DNA of 18,270 nucleotides, from the NCBI GenBank assembly GCA_964343305.1, contig CAYFJO010000203.1, positions 1-18,270 of the forward strand, in the 5' to 3' direction. How positions within the stretch are numbered: the first letter of the stretch is position 1; every line of letters starts with the position of its first letter. The notes under the pieces were generated by a model that made no database searches, was not told the origin of the DNA, and worked only from the letters and a program-made list of their open reading frames with translations. The translations under genes were made by a program, and so were the position numbers. The DNA comes from CAYFJO01 sp964343305. GTDB lineage: Bacteria; Planctomycetota; Planctomycetia; Pirellulales; Pirellulaceae. Of the stretch, positions 8,149-15,183 are shown one piece after another.

Positions 8149-8307
8149 AACGGGTACGATGCTCACCTGCTCGACAACGTCGAGTTGCGCTGTTTGCTTG
8201 GTGAAACGGCACGCACGATGGCAAGGCGATATTCCATCGAGGTTGTCGCACGCGAGTTTCTTTCGCTGTGCGCCCAAGTGCTGGCGGCCCGAGACCACCT
8301 GAGTTAG
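8149..8307 (+). pseudogene. Orphan C-terminal fragment of a family-4 glycosyltransferase
   Basis: In the frame ending at TAG 8305-8307, the residues LLDNVELRCLLGETARTMAR, then RYSIEVVAREFLSLCAQVLA, match the closing helices of GT4 glycosyltransferases (LL-D-P-LR--LG--AR--V---FS-E-VA--Y--LY--LL). Nothing of the catalytic N-terminal domain, the donor-binding E-x7-E region or a plausible start codon is present. The frame upstream runs into the Spy-like gene in another frame. About 50 residues remain, so this looks like the residue of a deletion or recombination that brought the Spy-like gene and the transporter genes together. The motif match is by recall, without a search. If it is wrong, the segment is simply a non-coding spacer. 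Confidence 0.5.
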
Positions 8308-8353
8308 GCTTCAGGCATTGGAAGGCCGATCCACCAGAACCCAAAACAGATTG

Positions 8354-9073
8354 ATGTTCCAGCTCCGGCAACTGCGCAAAACTTGGGACGAAAACTTCCG
8401 CATCGAGATTGACGAACTCGACGTCCAGCACGGCGAAGCGTTTGTTCTGGTTGGCCCAACGGGTTCGGGCAAGACGACGTTGTTGCGATTACTTGCGCTC
8501 GTCGTGCCCGCGACCAAGGGCGAGATTCGATTCGATCGCAAACCGGCGCGAGCCGACGACATGGATCCCACGCAACGTCGCCGCATCACCATGGTCTTCC
8601 AACGGCCGGCATTATTGTCGGCGACGGTTTTTCACAACGTGGCCTACGGTTTGCACATCCGCGGCGAAAAGGAGTGCATCCAACCGCGCGTCGACCGCTT
8701 GCTCGACCGATTTGGCATCGCCCATCTGGCCAGCGCCGACGCACACACGTTGTCAGTCGGACAAATGCAACTTGTTGCGTTGGCTCGCGCGCTGGCGGTC
8801 GAGCCCGATGTCTTGTTGTTGGACGAGCCAACCGCTAACCTTGATCCCAGTCGCGTCGCGTTGGTCGAGGAGATCATCTTGGACGACCATCGCGAGCGCG
8901 GGACGACCGTCATTTGGTCGACACACAATTTGTTTCAGGCTCGCCGTGTTGCGGACCGTGTCGGGTTTCTTTTGGACGGGCGACTCGTGGAATGCAGTGC
9001 GACGGAGGATTTCTTTGAAGCTCCCAAGAATCCGAGAACGGATGACTTTGTTCGTGGCAAAATGGTTTACTAG
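8354..9073 (+). CDS. tupC: Tungstate/oxyanion-type ABC transporter ATP-binding protein (TupC/WtpC-like)
   Basis: 239 residues from ATG 8354, where conserved sequence (MFQLRQLRKTW) begins. A TTG at 8318 would add 12 residues without homology-like character, and no strong ribosome binding site is seen for either. Visible ABC motifs are Walker A GPTGSGKT (34-41), Q-loop VFQRPALLSATVFHNVAYGL (Q83), signature LSVGQ (133-137), Walker B VLLLDE with catalytic Glu158, D-loop (ANLDP) and switch His191 (STHN). Length and motif spacing fit the importer ATPases of the tungstate/molybdate group (TupC, WtpC, ModC core) without a C-terminal TOBE domain. The signature departs from LSGGQ by Gly to Val, and the usual QR after it is QL. 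The gene is followed by a TupA-like binding protein, which supports a tungstate assignment. No permease gene adjoins it. It would power uptake at the inner membrane. Confidence 0.83.
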   Translation: MFQLRQLRKTWDENFRIEIDELDVQHGEAFVLVGPTGSGKTTLLRLLALVVPATKGEIRFDRKPARADDMDPTQRRRITMVFQRPALLSATVFHNVAYGLHIRGEKECIQPRVDRLLDRFGIAHLASADAHTLSVGQMQLVALARALAVEPDVLLLDEPTANLDPSRVALVEEIILDDHRERGTTVIWSTHNLFQARRVADRVGFLLDGRLVECSATEDFFEAPKNPRTDDFVRGKMVY

Positions 9074-10004
9074 CTTGTTGAACCGCAGTCCCAACAGTAG
9101 GACGGATTTCCAATCCGTCTCGGACGGTTTGAAAAACCGTCCCACAGACAATGCGCGAAAAAAGCCAACAATCCGCGAAGTCGTAGAGCGACTCGCCATT
9201 ACCGCCATCATTGTCTTGTCCTTCCTTGCTTCGGGTTGTTCGTGGGGTGAGCTGGACACGATCACGTTGGCGACGACGACCAGTACGCGCGACAGCGGAT
9301 TGATGGACGAGTTGCTGCCAGTGTTTCAGGAAAGGACCGGCATCCAAGTCAAAATGGTCACCGTTGGCACGGGGCAGGCGCTTGAAATCGGTCGTCGCGG
9401 CGATGCCGACGTACTGTTGACACACGCCCCGGATGCCGAAAAACAGTTCGTCGATGAAGGTTTTGCGACGGGCCGGACGTTTGTGATGTACAACGACTTT
9501 GTCTTAGTCGGTCCGGCCGACGATCCCGGGCAAGTAGAATTGGCCCACACGATCAAGGAAGCCTTCCAAAAAATCGCTACGTCCGAATCGTTATTTGCTT
9601 CGCGACACGACCAGTCCGGAACGCATCTCAAAGAACAAGCAATTTGGAGGTCTACGGAGATTGCAGCCGAAGAAATAGCTGGCGATTGGTACCTCAAAGT
9701 CGGCGCGGGAATGGGGCAAACGCTGCGGGTTGCATTCGAAAAAGAGGCGTATACCCTGACCGATCGCAGCACGTTTCTCGCTCATAAAGATGAATTGAAA
9801 TTACAAATCCTGTCCGAAGGCGACAGCATTTTACGAAATGACTACTCGGTCATGTTGATTGATTCCCAAAAGCACGCGCATGTCAACCACGCGGCGGCCA
9901 AACAGTTCGCCGATTTTCTATTGTCGGAGGAATGCCAGAATCTCATCGCCAGTTTTGGCGTCGACAAACATGGCCAGCCACTGTTCTTTCCAGCGGGCGG
10001 ATGA
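9042..10004 (+). CDS. tupA: Tungstate-type substrate-binding lipoprotein (TupA-like)
   Basis: 320 residues if ATG 9042 is used, which overlaps the ATPase gene by 32 bp. Residues 51-66 (LAITAIIVLSFLASGC) are a lipoprotein signal with lipobox ASGC, Cys66. The mature part starts with the TupA hallmark TLATTTSTRDSGLMDELLP, followed by VGTGQALEIGRRGDADVLLT and SRHDQSGTHLKEQAIW. These correspond to the conserved Thr/Ser and Arg residues that hold tungstate in TupA. The 50 residues before the hydrophobic core are unusually long and include RTDFQSV and SDGLKNRPT, which are the translation of a palindromic repeat (9097-9145). The true start may therefore be a TTG at 9129 inside that repeat (283-residue-class product). 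No ATG or GTG lies between the repeat and the signal peptide. The product would capture oxyanion at the outer face of the inner membrane and deliver it to an absent or distant permease. Confidence 0.82.
   Translation: MTLFVAKWFTSLLNRSPNSRTDFQSVSDGLKNRPTDNARKKPTIREVVERLAITAIIVLSFLASGCSWGELDTITLATTTSTRDSGLMDELLPVFQERTGIQVKMVTVGTGQALEIGRRGDADVLLTHAPDAEKQFVDEGFATGRTFVMYNDFVLVGPADDPGQVELAHTIKEAFQKIATSESLFASRHDQSGTHLKEQAIWRSTEIAAEEIAGDWYLKVGAGMGQTLRVAFEKEAYTLTDRSTFLAHKDELKLQILSEGDSILRNDYSVMLIDSQKHAHVNHAAAKQFADFLLSEECQNLIASFGVDKHGQPLFFPAGG
9097..9145. repeat. GTAG-footed double-hairpin (REP/BIME-like) element inside the tupA 5' region
   Basis: The element starts with GTAG and ends with CCAC. Its left hairpin is GACGGATT-TCC-AATCCGTC and its right hairpin GGACGGTTT-GAA-AAACCGTCC, with outer ends GTAGGACGG and CCGTCCCAC also complementary at 8 of 9 positions. 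The right flank is AGACAA. The layout GTAG-hairpin-hairpin-C(T/C)AC is that of two inversely oriented REP units. It lies 23 bp after the ATPase stop codon and is read through in the tupA frame. Confidence 0.75.
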
Positions 10005-10042
10005 TTTGTAGGCGATTCATCGATCTGTGGCAACGAAATGGC

Positions 10043-11659
10043 CTAATCGCCATCGCTGTCGAGTCGCCAGTTGAATCCAGCGGCTTCGAAGGAATCGCGA
10101 TTTCGCTCAATTGTCCCGTAAAAGCGCCGGCTGAGATACTTGTGGTCGCTGGTTCTCGCGATCGCGAATGGCTGAATGGCTTTCGACAGCTCGCTGTCAA
10201 TCGAGATGCCTTTGACGCGGGACTCCTTTTGGGTGTCGGTTCGATACGCCAGAGCCGCATCGGACGCACCCGTTGCAACATCGGGCACTAGCATGGCGCT
10301 GGTCGGTTTGGTCGGCACATCCTTTTTCATCAGTTTGGCATAGAGTTCCTTTTCCTGCAGCATGCGGCGCGAAAGCACACCGATCGTGCATTGTTCCGGA
10401 TGGCCGAGCACGACTCGCACGTCTTCTCTCAGCAGATCGTCGACGGATTGGATATTCTTTGGATTGTCTTTGTGCACCGCGATGACGATGTCTGTGTCGG
10501 AGACATTCTTGGCGTCTTGAAACAGCTCGTTGACGGTCTTCAAGTAATAGACATCGCACGCCATGAAGGTGTCGGGGAAGCCCGCGCCTGTGCCGGACTC
10601 AATCGCTCGCATTTCGGCCGTCAAGATTCCACAGCCGTTGTATTTGACGTTGACCTTGACGCCTTCGCGCTTCTCAAACTTGGCGATGATCGGATCGAGC
10701 GCCGCGCGATTGACCGCGCCTGCGAACAGCGTTAACTCTGGCTTGCTTGACCACACGTCGCCTTCCAACACTTCCCAACCCATACTGGCAAACGTCTTTT
10801 GACCGCGATCGCGCGAAGTAATATAACGGGCAAAGTGCAACGCGGCGGCGGGCGACTTGCTGCTGGTCACCACACCGACTTCGTTTAGCACGGCTCCGAC
10901 ATCCAACTCAGGTGTCTCGATCACCTTCAAGTCTGGATACTGTGCCGCGGTCGAATCCCAAGTGATGCCCGCATCCACGCTACCAAGTTTTACAGCGTCG
11001 GCGATGCCGTTGACCGTCGGGTTGAAGACACCGCGGGATTTCGTTGTCAGTTCAAGTTGCTGCCATTGCCCCGACGCAGTCAAGAGTTTTCGGGTTTGTC
11101 TGCCAATAGCTGTAGCACCAGGATCGCCCAGGGCAACTTTAACGTTGTCTTTCAACAGGTCATCGACGGATGCAATTTTCTTTTCATTGTCCCTCTTCAC
11201 AACTATGACCGGCCGCATTTTCGCAATGGGAATCGATTCAGCAACGAGACCCTTTTCTCGAGCCATGCTGATGTAGCTGACGTCTGCCGCGAGAAAGAGG
11301 TCGCCCGTGCGGTTGATTTCAATCTTGCTCAACAGCGTGCCCGACCCCTCGAAATCAAATTGAATTCTAACACCACGGCTTTTGAACTCCTTTTCGTAGT
11401 CAGCTTTAATCTTCTCCATCGGATATCGCATTCCAGCCGCACAATAAATCACCAACGAACCTGGAATCGCGTTCAACTCTCCCGCGTCGCCGTCTTGCGA
11501 ACCGGTCTGAGGATCGTCGCCGGCGATGTTGAAATCCGAGCAACCCATTTCCGTCGTACTCATCAACAAGCCCAGTAGCGCGACGACCAACACCATCGAG
11601 CCAGCCATCATGACATACATATTATTCGCGGCACCAACACGCCGATGGGAATACTTCAC
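10043..11659 (-). CDS. Membrane-anchored protein with two fused ModA-like oxyanion-binding domains
   Basis: 538 residues from GTG 11659, chosen because GGAG lies 6 nt upstream of it. TTG 11671 and ATG 11620 are alternatives. The N-terminus has KYSHRR, a hydrophobic core (about 18-33) and MGC with Cys40, a weak lipobox, so the product is probably a lipoprotein. Residues about 67-304 and 307-533 are two periplasmic-binding domains of the ModA/molybdate class. The first has IYCAAGMRYPMEKIKADYEK, then FEGSGTLLSKIE, VALGDPGATAIGR and AVKLGSVDAGITW. The second has LFAGAVNRAALDPIIAKFEK, YNGCGILTAEMRAI, VVLGHPEQCTIG and ATGASDAALAYRTD. The GSG oxyanion loop of the first domain is GCG in the second. 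Single-domain ModA proteins are about 250 residues, so this is a tandem fusion. The gene converges on the tupC-tupA pair (38-bp gap) and lies in the same oxyanion context, but is transcribed separately. Confidence 0.82.
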   Translation of the reverse strand: MKYSHRRVGAANNMYVMMAGSMVLVVALLGLLMSTTEMGCSDFNIAGDDPQTGSQDGDAGELNAIPGSLVIYCAAGMRYPMEKIKADYEKEFKSRGVRIQFDFEGSGTLLSKIEINRTGDLFLAADVSYISMAREKGLVAESIPIAKMRPVIVVKRDNEKKIASVDDLLKDNVKVALGDPGATAIGRQTRKLLTASGQWQQLELTTKSRGVFNPTVNGIADAVKLGSVDAGITWDSTAAQYPDLKVIETPELDVGAVLNEVGVVTSSKSPAAALHFARYITSRDRGQKTFASMGWEVLEGDVWSSKPELTLFAGAVNRAALDPIIAKFEKREGVKVNVKYNGCGILTAEMRAIESGTGAGFPDTFMACDVYYLKTVNELFQDAKNVSDTDIVIAVHKDNPKNIQSVDDLLREDVRVVLGHPEQCTIGVLSRRMLQEKELYAKLMKKDVPTKPTSAMLVPDVATGASDAALAYRTDTQKESRVKGISIDSELSKAIQPFAIARTSDHKYLSRRFYGTIERNRDSFEAAGFNWRLDSDGD

Positions 11660-11677
11660 AGGAGACTCCAAAAAACC

Positions 11678-11791
11678 ATGACATCGAAGCGACAGAAAAA
11701 CCGTGTCGTCAAATCACGACTAAATGGTAAGGCGAAATACGGCCCACTTCAAGCGAAAGCAATTGTTCGCGCCATGTTTGTTGTCGACTAG
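11678..11791 (+). CDS. Possible 37-residue strongly basic small protein
   Basis: An ATG at 11678 opens MTSKRQKNRVVKSRLNGKAK and continues YGPLQAKAIVRAMFVVD to TAG at 11789-11791. AGGAG at 11660-11664 is a potential ribosome binding site, but the 13-nt spacing is long. The peptide has about eleven Lys/Arg and only one acidic residue (the final Asp), as in nucleic-acid-binding small proteins. It diverges from the double-ModA gene, and its putative ribosome binding site coincides with that gene's start region. No family was recognised, and chance cannot be excluded for an ORF of this length. Confidence 0.2.
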   Translation: MTSKRQKNRVVKSRLNGKAKYGPLQAKAIVRAMFVVD

Positions 11792-11883
11792 GTGTCAAAG
11801 CCCATCCGCCGACCACTGGGAGGCCGAAATCACCGGGGCGTCAAGCAACATGGTGTGTGGGTCGCGGCGGAAATCAGATACTC

Positions 11884-11908
11884 AATGTGGAGATTCGTTC
11901 TCCACATT
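11884..11908. repeat. 10-bp perfect hairpin
   Basis: AATGTGGAGA and TCTCCACATT are exact inverted copies around the loop TTCGT. It lies in the gene-poor stretch between the divergently oriented double-ModA and DUF1549 genes. No T-tract follows on either strand, so it is not a typical terminator. It could be a protein-binding palindrome or a remnant repeat. Only the structure itself is certain. Confidence 0.5.
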
Positions 11909-12000
11909 TCGGCGATCGGGATATTTGCGGCGGCTTCTTTCAACGGCCACCCTACACGTTTAGAAAATGGGGATATCGAACGAGGATGAAAGTCCGATAG

Positions 12001-12192
12001 ACGAACGATCAAAAAAATCGAAAGCTGTTCTTGTCCGCGGTCAACAGCGAGTTCGAATCGTATCGCCAACTGTTGGCTCAGGATCTGAAGCGGTCGGCGC
12101 TCGACCTGGCCGTTCAGGAAGATTACGCGGTCAGTGGCGGTTCGACATTGGAAAAACTCAAAGACGCCGAACGTGCCGTGCTACGAGATTGA
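12001..12192 (+). pseudogene. N-terminal remnant of a DUF4062-like (STAND/effector-associated) protein
   Basis: The frame between an in-frame TAG (11998-12000) and TGA (12190-12192) encodes KLFLSAVNSEFESYRQLLAQ, then DLKRSALDLAVQEDYAVSGG and STLEKLKD. This reads as the opening strand-helix of DUF4062-type domains (FVSSV-SEF-SYR--L--DL, V-VQEDF, GGSTLEKLD-YI), often fused to STAND NTPases or other conflict-type modules. The similarity ends abruptly after STLEKL, where the family would continue with a second helix and strand. There is no ATG, GTG or TTG before the first conserved strand. It is therefore a truncated fragment of about 63 codons, not a working gene. The family assignment is by recall of the motif. 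Confidence 0.5.
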
Positions 12193-12384
12193 TCTTCTTG
12201 TAGCCTTCCAATTCGATCCGACTGGCGGCTTTGCCCGCGTAAATGTGCCCAACCGAACGCCTTGATCGTCCAACACGTGCATCCCGGACAAACGCTGGTT
12301 TAATCAAACCAAACCGAATCGTATCGCATTGGACGGGAGCCCAAAAAAATCTCCAAAAAACGCATAAACAGTTATTTATTCTTC

Positions 12385-12412
12385 TTGCGTTCTGAGGCGA
12401 AGGCGCCATAAT
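12385..12412 (+). promoter_or_regulatory. Candidate sigma70-type promoter of the DUF1549 gene
   Basis: TTGCGT (12385-12390) and CATAAT (12407-12412) are separated by 16 bp and lie about 75 bp upstream of the ATG at 12486, directly after an A/T-rich tract. The -10 box matches 5 of 6 consensus positions but the -35 box only its TTG. Planctomycete promoters are poorly defined, so this is a weak prediction. Confidence 0.25.
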
Positions 12413-12485
12413 CTTAGGGTTACGATCGATTTTGGTCCGTCATGGAATCACGAAGTTTCCTTTAAACCATTGAAGAAGGGAAAGC

Positions 12486-14984
12486 ATGCGCAACCTCATT
12501 CTTACCGCGGCAATTCTCCTTGCAGCAGTTGCGACCCACCATATTCTCGCTGCTGACGAACCCAACAAACCTGTCCCGCCTGGCTTGGGTGATCCCGGTC
12601 AATTGCAATCCATCTCGATCGAAACCGGTCGTCAAATGGATGGCAGTTTCGCGATTGCTGGCAAAGATGGTGCCCAGCAGTTGATCGTTACCGGACATTA
12701 TTCCACTGGACAAGTGCGCGATTTGTCGCGCAAGGTCACCTATGAAGCCACGCCCGCCGACGTTGCCACCATCGACAGCAGTGGTTACGTCACGCCGCTC
12801 AAGGAGGGCGCGGCAACCATTCACGTCAAAACCGATGGTGGAATCGATGCACAAACGCAAGTCACCGTAACAAATATCGCGGTCGATTTGCCGATCAACT
12901 TTCCCAATCAAATCACACCGATTTTTGTCAAATATGGCTGTAGCGGCGGCGGTTGCCACGGTAAGAGCGGCGGCCAAAACGGTTTTGCTTTGTCGCTGCT
13001 AGGGTTTGAACCGTCGGAAGATTATGAGTACCTCGTCAAAGAAGGACGTGGCCGACGGTTGTTTCCCGCGGCTCCAGATCGCAGCCTGCTTCTGCAAAAG
13101 TCAACGGGAGGTTCCCCTCACGGAGGCGGTCATCGATTCAAAACCGACTCGCCCGCTTACAAATTGATCCGGCGCTGGATCGAACAAGGACTGCCTTACG
13201 GCAACGACGACGATCCCAAAGTCGTCAGCATTGAAGTTTTGCCAAGCGAACGATTGATGGAACGGGACTCGACACAGCAAGTAGCCGTTGTCGCGCATTA
13301 CAGCGACGGCTCGACACAAGACGTGACTCGCATGACACAGTTTGAATCGAACGACTCTGAAATGTGTGAAGCCAGCGTCACAGGCCTGGTCACCACGAGT
13401 CAATTGACCGGCAGCGTCGCCGTGATGGCGCGCTATCAAGGTCAAGTCGGCGTGTTCCGCGCGACGATTCCGTTGGGTATCGAAGTCGCCAATCTACCGC
13501 CGGCCAAAAACTTCATCGACGAAGAGGTCTTTAGAAAGTTGAAAGATCTTGGTCTGCCCTCGTCGGAGATTTGCGACGACGCAACGTTCCAGCGCCGCGT
13601 GACCATCGACATCGCTGGCCGTTTGCCGACACTGGAAGAATCGCAAGCGTTTCTGGCCGACGCCGATCCAAACAAGCGTGCCCGGTTGGTCGACGACTTG
13701 CTAGGCAGCCTTGACTATGCCTTCTATTTTGCCAACAAGTGGAGCGCGATCCTGCGAAACAAACGTCGGACGGACATCGACAAGTGGGCGACATACGCAT
13801 TCTACGATTGGATTCACCAGAGTTTGTACCAGAACAAACCTTACGACCAGTTCGTTCGCGAAGTCATCACGGCGACTGGCGAAATGGGCCGCAATCCGGC
13901 GGTCGCTTGGTACAAGGAAGTCAAGGATCTCGGCGCCCAAACCGAAGACACCGCTCAATTGTTCCTTGGCTTGCGCATCCAATGTGCCCGCTGTCACCAT
14001 CATCCGTTTGAAAAGTGGAGCCAGCAGGACTATTACGGTTTCCAAGCTTTCTTCTCGCAGGTTTCGCGAAAGAAAGGCTATGTCAATGGCCAGGAACGTA
14101 TCTACGCTCGTCGAACTGTTGCGAAAGCTCGCAATCCGAAGACCAATCTAGACGTACCGGCCGCCGGATTAGGCAGCGAGGCCGCGACGTTGACGCAAGA
14201 CGATGATGCACGAATTGCTTTGGCCGACTGGATGTCGAATCCCGAGAATCCGTTCTTCGCCCAAGCGCTGGTCAACCGTTACTGGAAGCATTTCTTCGGC
14301 CGCGGACTGGTCGACCCTGAAGATGACATGCGAGTGACGAACCCGGCCAGCAACCCGGCATTGCTCGATGCGTTGGCCAAGAGCTTTATCGAAAGCAAGT
14401 TCGATCTGAAGCAACTGGTCCGCAACATCACGAATTCCAGCACTTATCAACTGAGTGCGAATCCGAACGAGTGGAACCGTGATGACAAGCAGAACTTCTC
14501 GCGCTACTATCCCAAGCGATTGAACGCCGAAGTGTTGCTTGATTCGATCAATCAAGTCACGGGAACCACGACGAGCTTCAGCGGCGTTCCCGCCGGGACC
14601 CGCGCGGTCCAACTTCCGGACAACAACTTCAGCAGCTACTTCCTCACGGTCTTTGGCCGTCCCGAAGCAAGCAGCGCGTGCGAATGCGAACGATCGGGCG
14701 AAGCGAACCTTGCCCAAAGTTTGCACTTGTTGAACTCCAGCGAAATTCAAGGCAAATTGACATCCGGCAGCGGTAACGCCGCCCGATTCGCCAGCGACAA
14801 GGCTCGTGAGCATCAACAGAAAATCCGCGACCTTTACCTGCTGACATTCTCACGCGAGCCGATCGCCGAAGAACTGGGCATCGCCTTGGCGCACATCGAA
14901 AAGCACAAGGACAATCCCAAAATCGCTTATGAAGACATTGTCTGGGCGTTGATTAACACCAAAGAATTCTTGTTCAATCACTAA
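12486..14984 (+). CDS. Planctomycete Big_2/PSCyt1-like, DUF1549 and DUF1553 domain secreted protein
   Basis: 832 residues. ATG 12486 is preceded by AAGGGA (12476-12481). Residues 1-22 are a signal peptide (ending ILA-A). Domains in order are: Ig-like Big_2 (about 41-130, with GYVTPLKEGAATIHV); a cytochrome-like segment with Cys152-x4-Cys157-His158 (YGCSGGGCHGKSGGQNGF, a CX4CH motif); a second Big_2-like domain (about 246-337); DUF1549 (about 342-530) with a CxxCH heme-type motif at Cys500, Cys503 and His504 (CARCHHHPFEKW); and DUF1553 (about 573-827, with NPFFAQALVNRYWKHFFGRG and the usual LNSSEIQGKL end). The family is strongly expanded in planctomycetes. It is thought to be exported and possibly redox-active, but has no proven reaction. 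The order matches the usual architecture, and nothing is truncated. It is followed on the same strand by the PPC protein, 265 bp on, with two palindromes between. Confidence 0.9.
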   Translation: MRNLILTAAILLAAVATHHILAADEPNKPVPPGLGDPGQLQSISIETGRQMDGSFAIAGKDGAQQLIVTGHYSTGQVRDLSRKVTYEATPADVATIDSSGYVTPLKEGAATIHVKTDGGIDAQTQVTVTNIAVDLPINFPNQITPIFVKYGCSGGGCHGKSGGQNGFALSLLGFEPSEDYEYLVKEGRGRRLFPAAPDRSLLLQKSTGGSPHGGGHRFKTDSPAYKLIRRWIEQGLPYGNDDDPKVVSIEVLPSERLMERDSTQQVAVVAHYSDGSTQDVTRMTQFESNDSEMCEASVTGLVTTSQLTGSVAVMARYQGQVGVFRATIPLGIEVANLPPAKNFIDEEVFRKLKDLGLPSSEICDDATFQRRVTIDIAGRLPTLEESQAFLADADPNKRARLVDDLLGSLDYAFYFANKWSAILRNKRRTDIDKWATYAFYDWIHQSLYQNKPYDQFVREVITATGEMGRNPAVAWYKEVKDLGAQTEDTAQLFLGLRIQCARCHHHPFEKWSQQDYYGFQAFFSQVSRKKGYVNGQERIYARRTVAKARNPKTNLDVPAAGLGSEAATLTQDDDARIALADWMSNPENPFFAQALVNRYWKHFFGRGLVDPEDDMRVTNPASNPALLDALAKSFIESKFDLKQLVRNITNSSTYQLSANPNEWNRDDKQNFSRYYPKRLNAEVLLDSINQVTGTTTSFSGVPAGTRAVQLPDNNFSSYFLTVFGRPEASSACECERSGEANLAQSLHLLNSSEIQGKLTSGSGNAARFASDKAREHQQKIRDLYLLTFSREPIAEELGIALAHIEKHKDNPKIAYEDIVWALINTKEFLFNH

Positions 14985-14995
14985 ACACGTTGATG

Positions 14996-15047
14996 GTAGA
15001 GCAATTGTCGCCAATTGCTCGGAGAACGATTGAGACAATTGTTCTAC
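14996..15047. repeat. GTAG-footed double-hairpin (REP/BIME-like) element after the DUF1553 gene
   Basis: The element runs from GTAG to CTAC. The left hairpin is GAGCAATTG-TCGC-CAATTGCTC (perfect 9 bp). The right one is AGAACGATTG-AGA-CAATTGTTCT (10 bp with one G-T wobble). The outer ends GTAGAGCAATTGTC and GACAATTGTTCTAC are complementary at 13 of 14 positions, so a cruciform or one long hairpin is also possible. The right flank AAACAA is the same as that after the 18202-18228 palindrome. It starts 12 bp after the DUF1553 stop codon. Confidence 0.75.
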
Positions 15048-15183
15048 AAACAAAATCCCGTCCGCAATGACAAGGTTTCATCGGCCCAAACGGTGGAATC
15101 GTTTCCTCACTGCAACTTAGACTTAGTTTCGACATACCCACGTTTCTACATACCCACCTTAACCTCGCATCGCCGCGATCCAT

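Larger units (their letters stand above)
11660..12485. other. Gene-poor, decayed 826-bp stretch between the double-ModA gene and the DUF1549 gene
   Basis: No intact gene can be supported here. Contents are the start region of the minus-strand double-ModA gene (11660-11690), a possible basic mini-ORF (11678-11791), a 10-bp hairpin (11884-11908), a DUF4062-like plus-strand remnant (12001-12192), and an A/T-rich stretch at about 12340-12380 leading to a candidate promoter. On the minus strand, between about 12300 and 12160, protein-like text appears in two adjacent frames (MHVLDDQGVRLG in one, AGKAASRIELEGYKKINLVA in another). This hints at a second frameshifted remnant, but I could not assign it. 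Confidence 0.55.

Noticed and set aside
8409..9041. Upstream extension of the TupA reading frame
   Set aside because: This part is the +1 shadow of the ABC ATPase gene; the ATPase motifs are all in the other frame, so it is not a fused protein.
11967..12203. 78-codon plus-strand ORF across the decayed region
   Set aside because: It is a shadow of the frame holding the DUF4062-like remnant, which gives far more protein-like text in the other frame.
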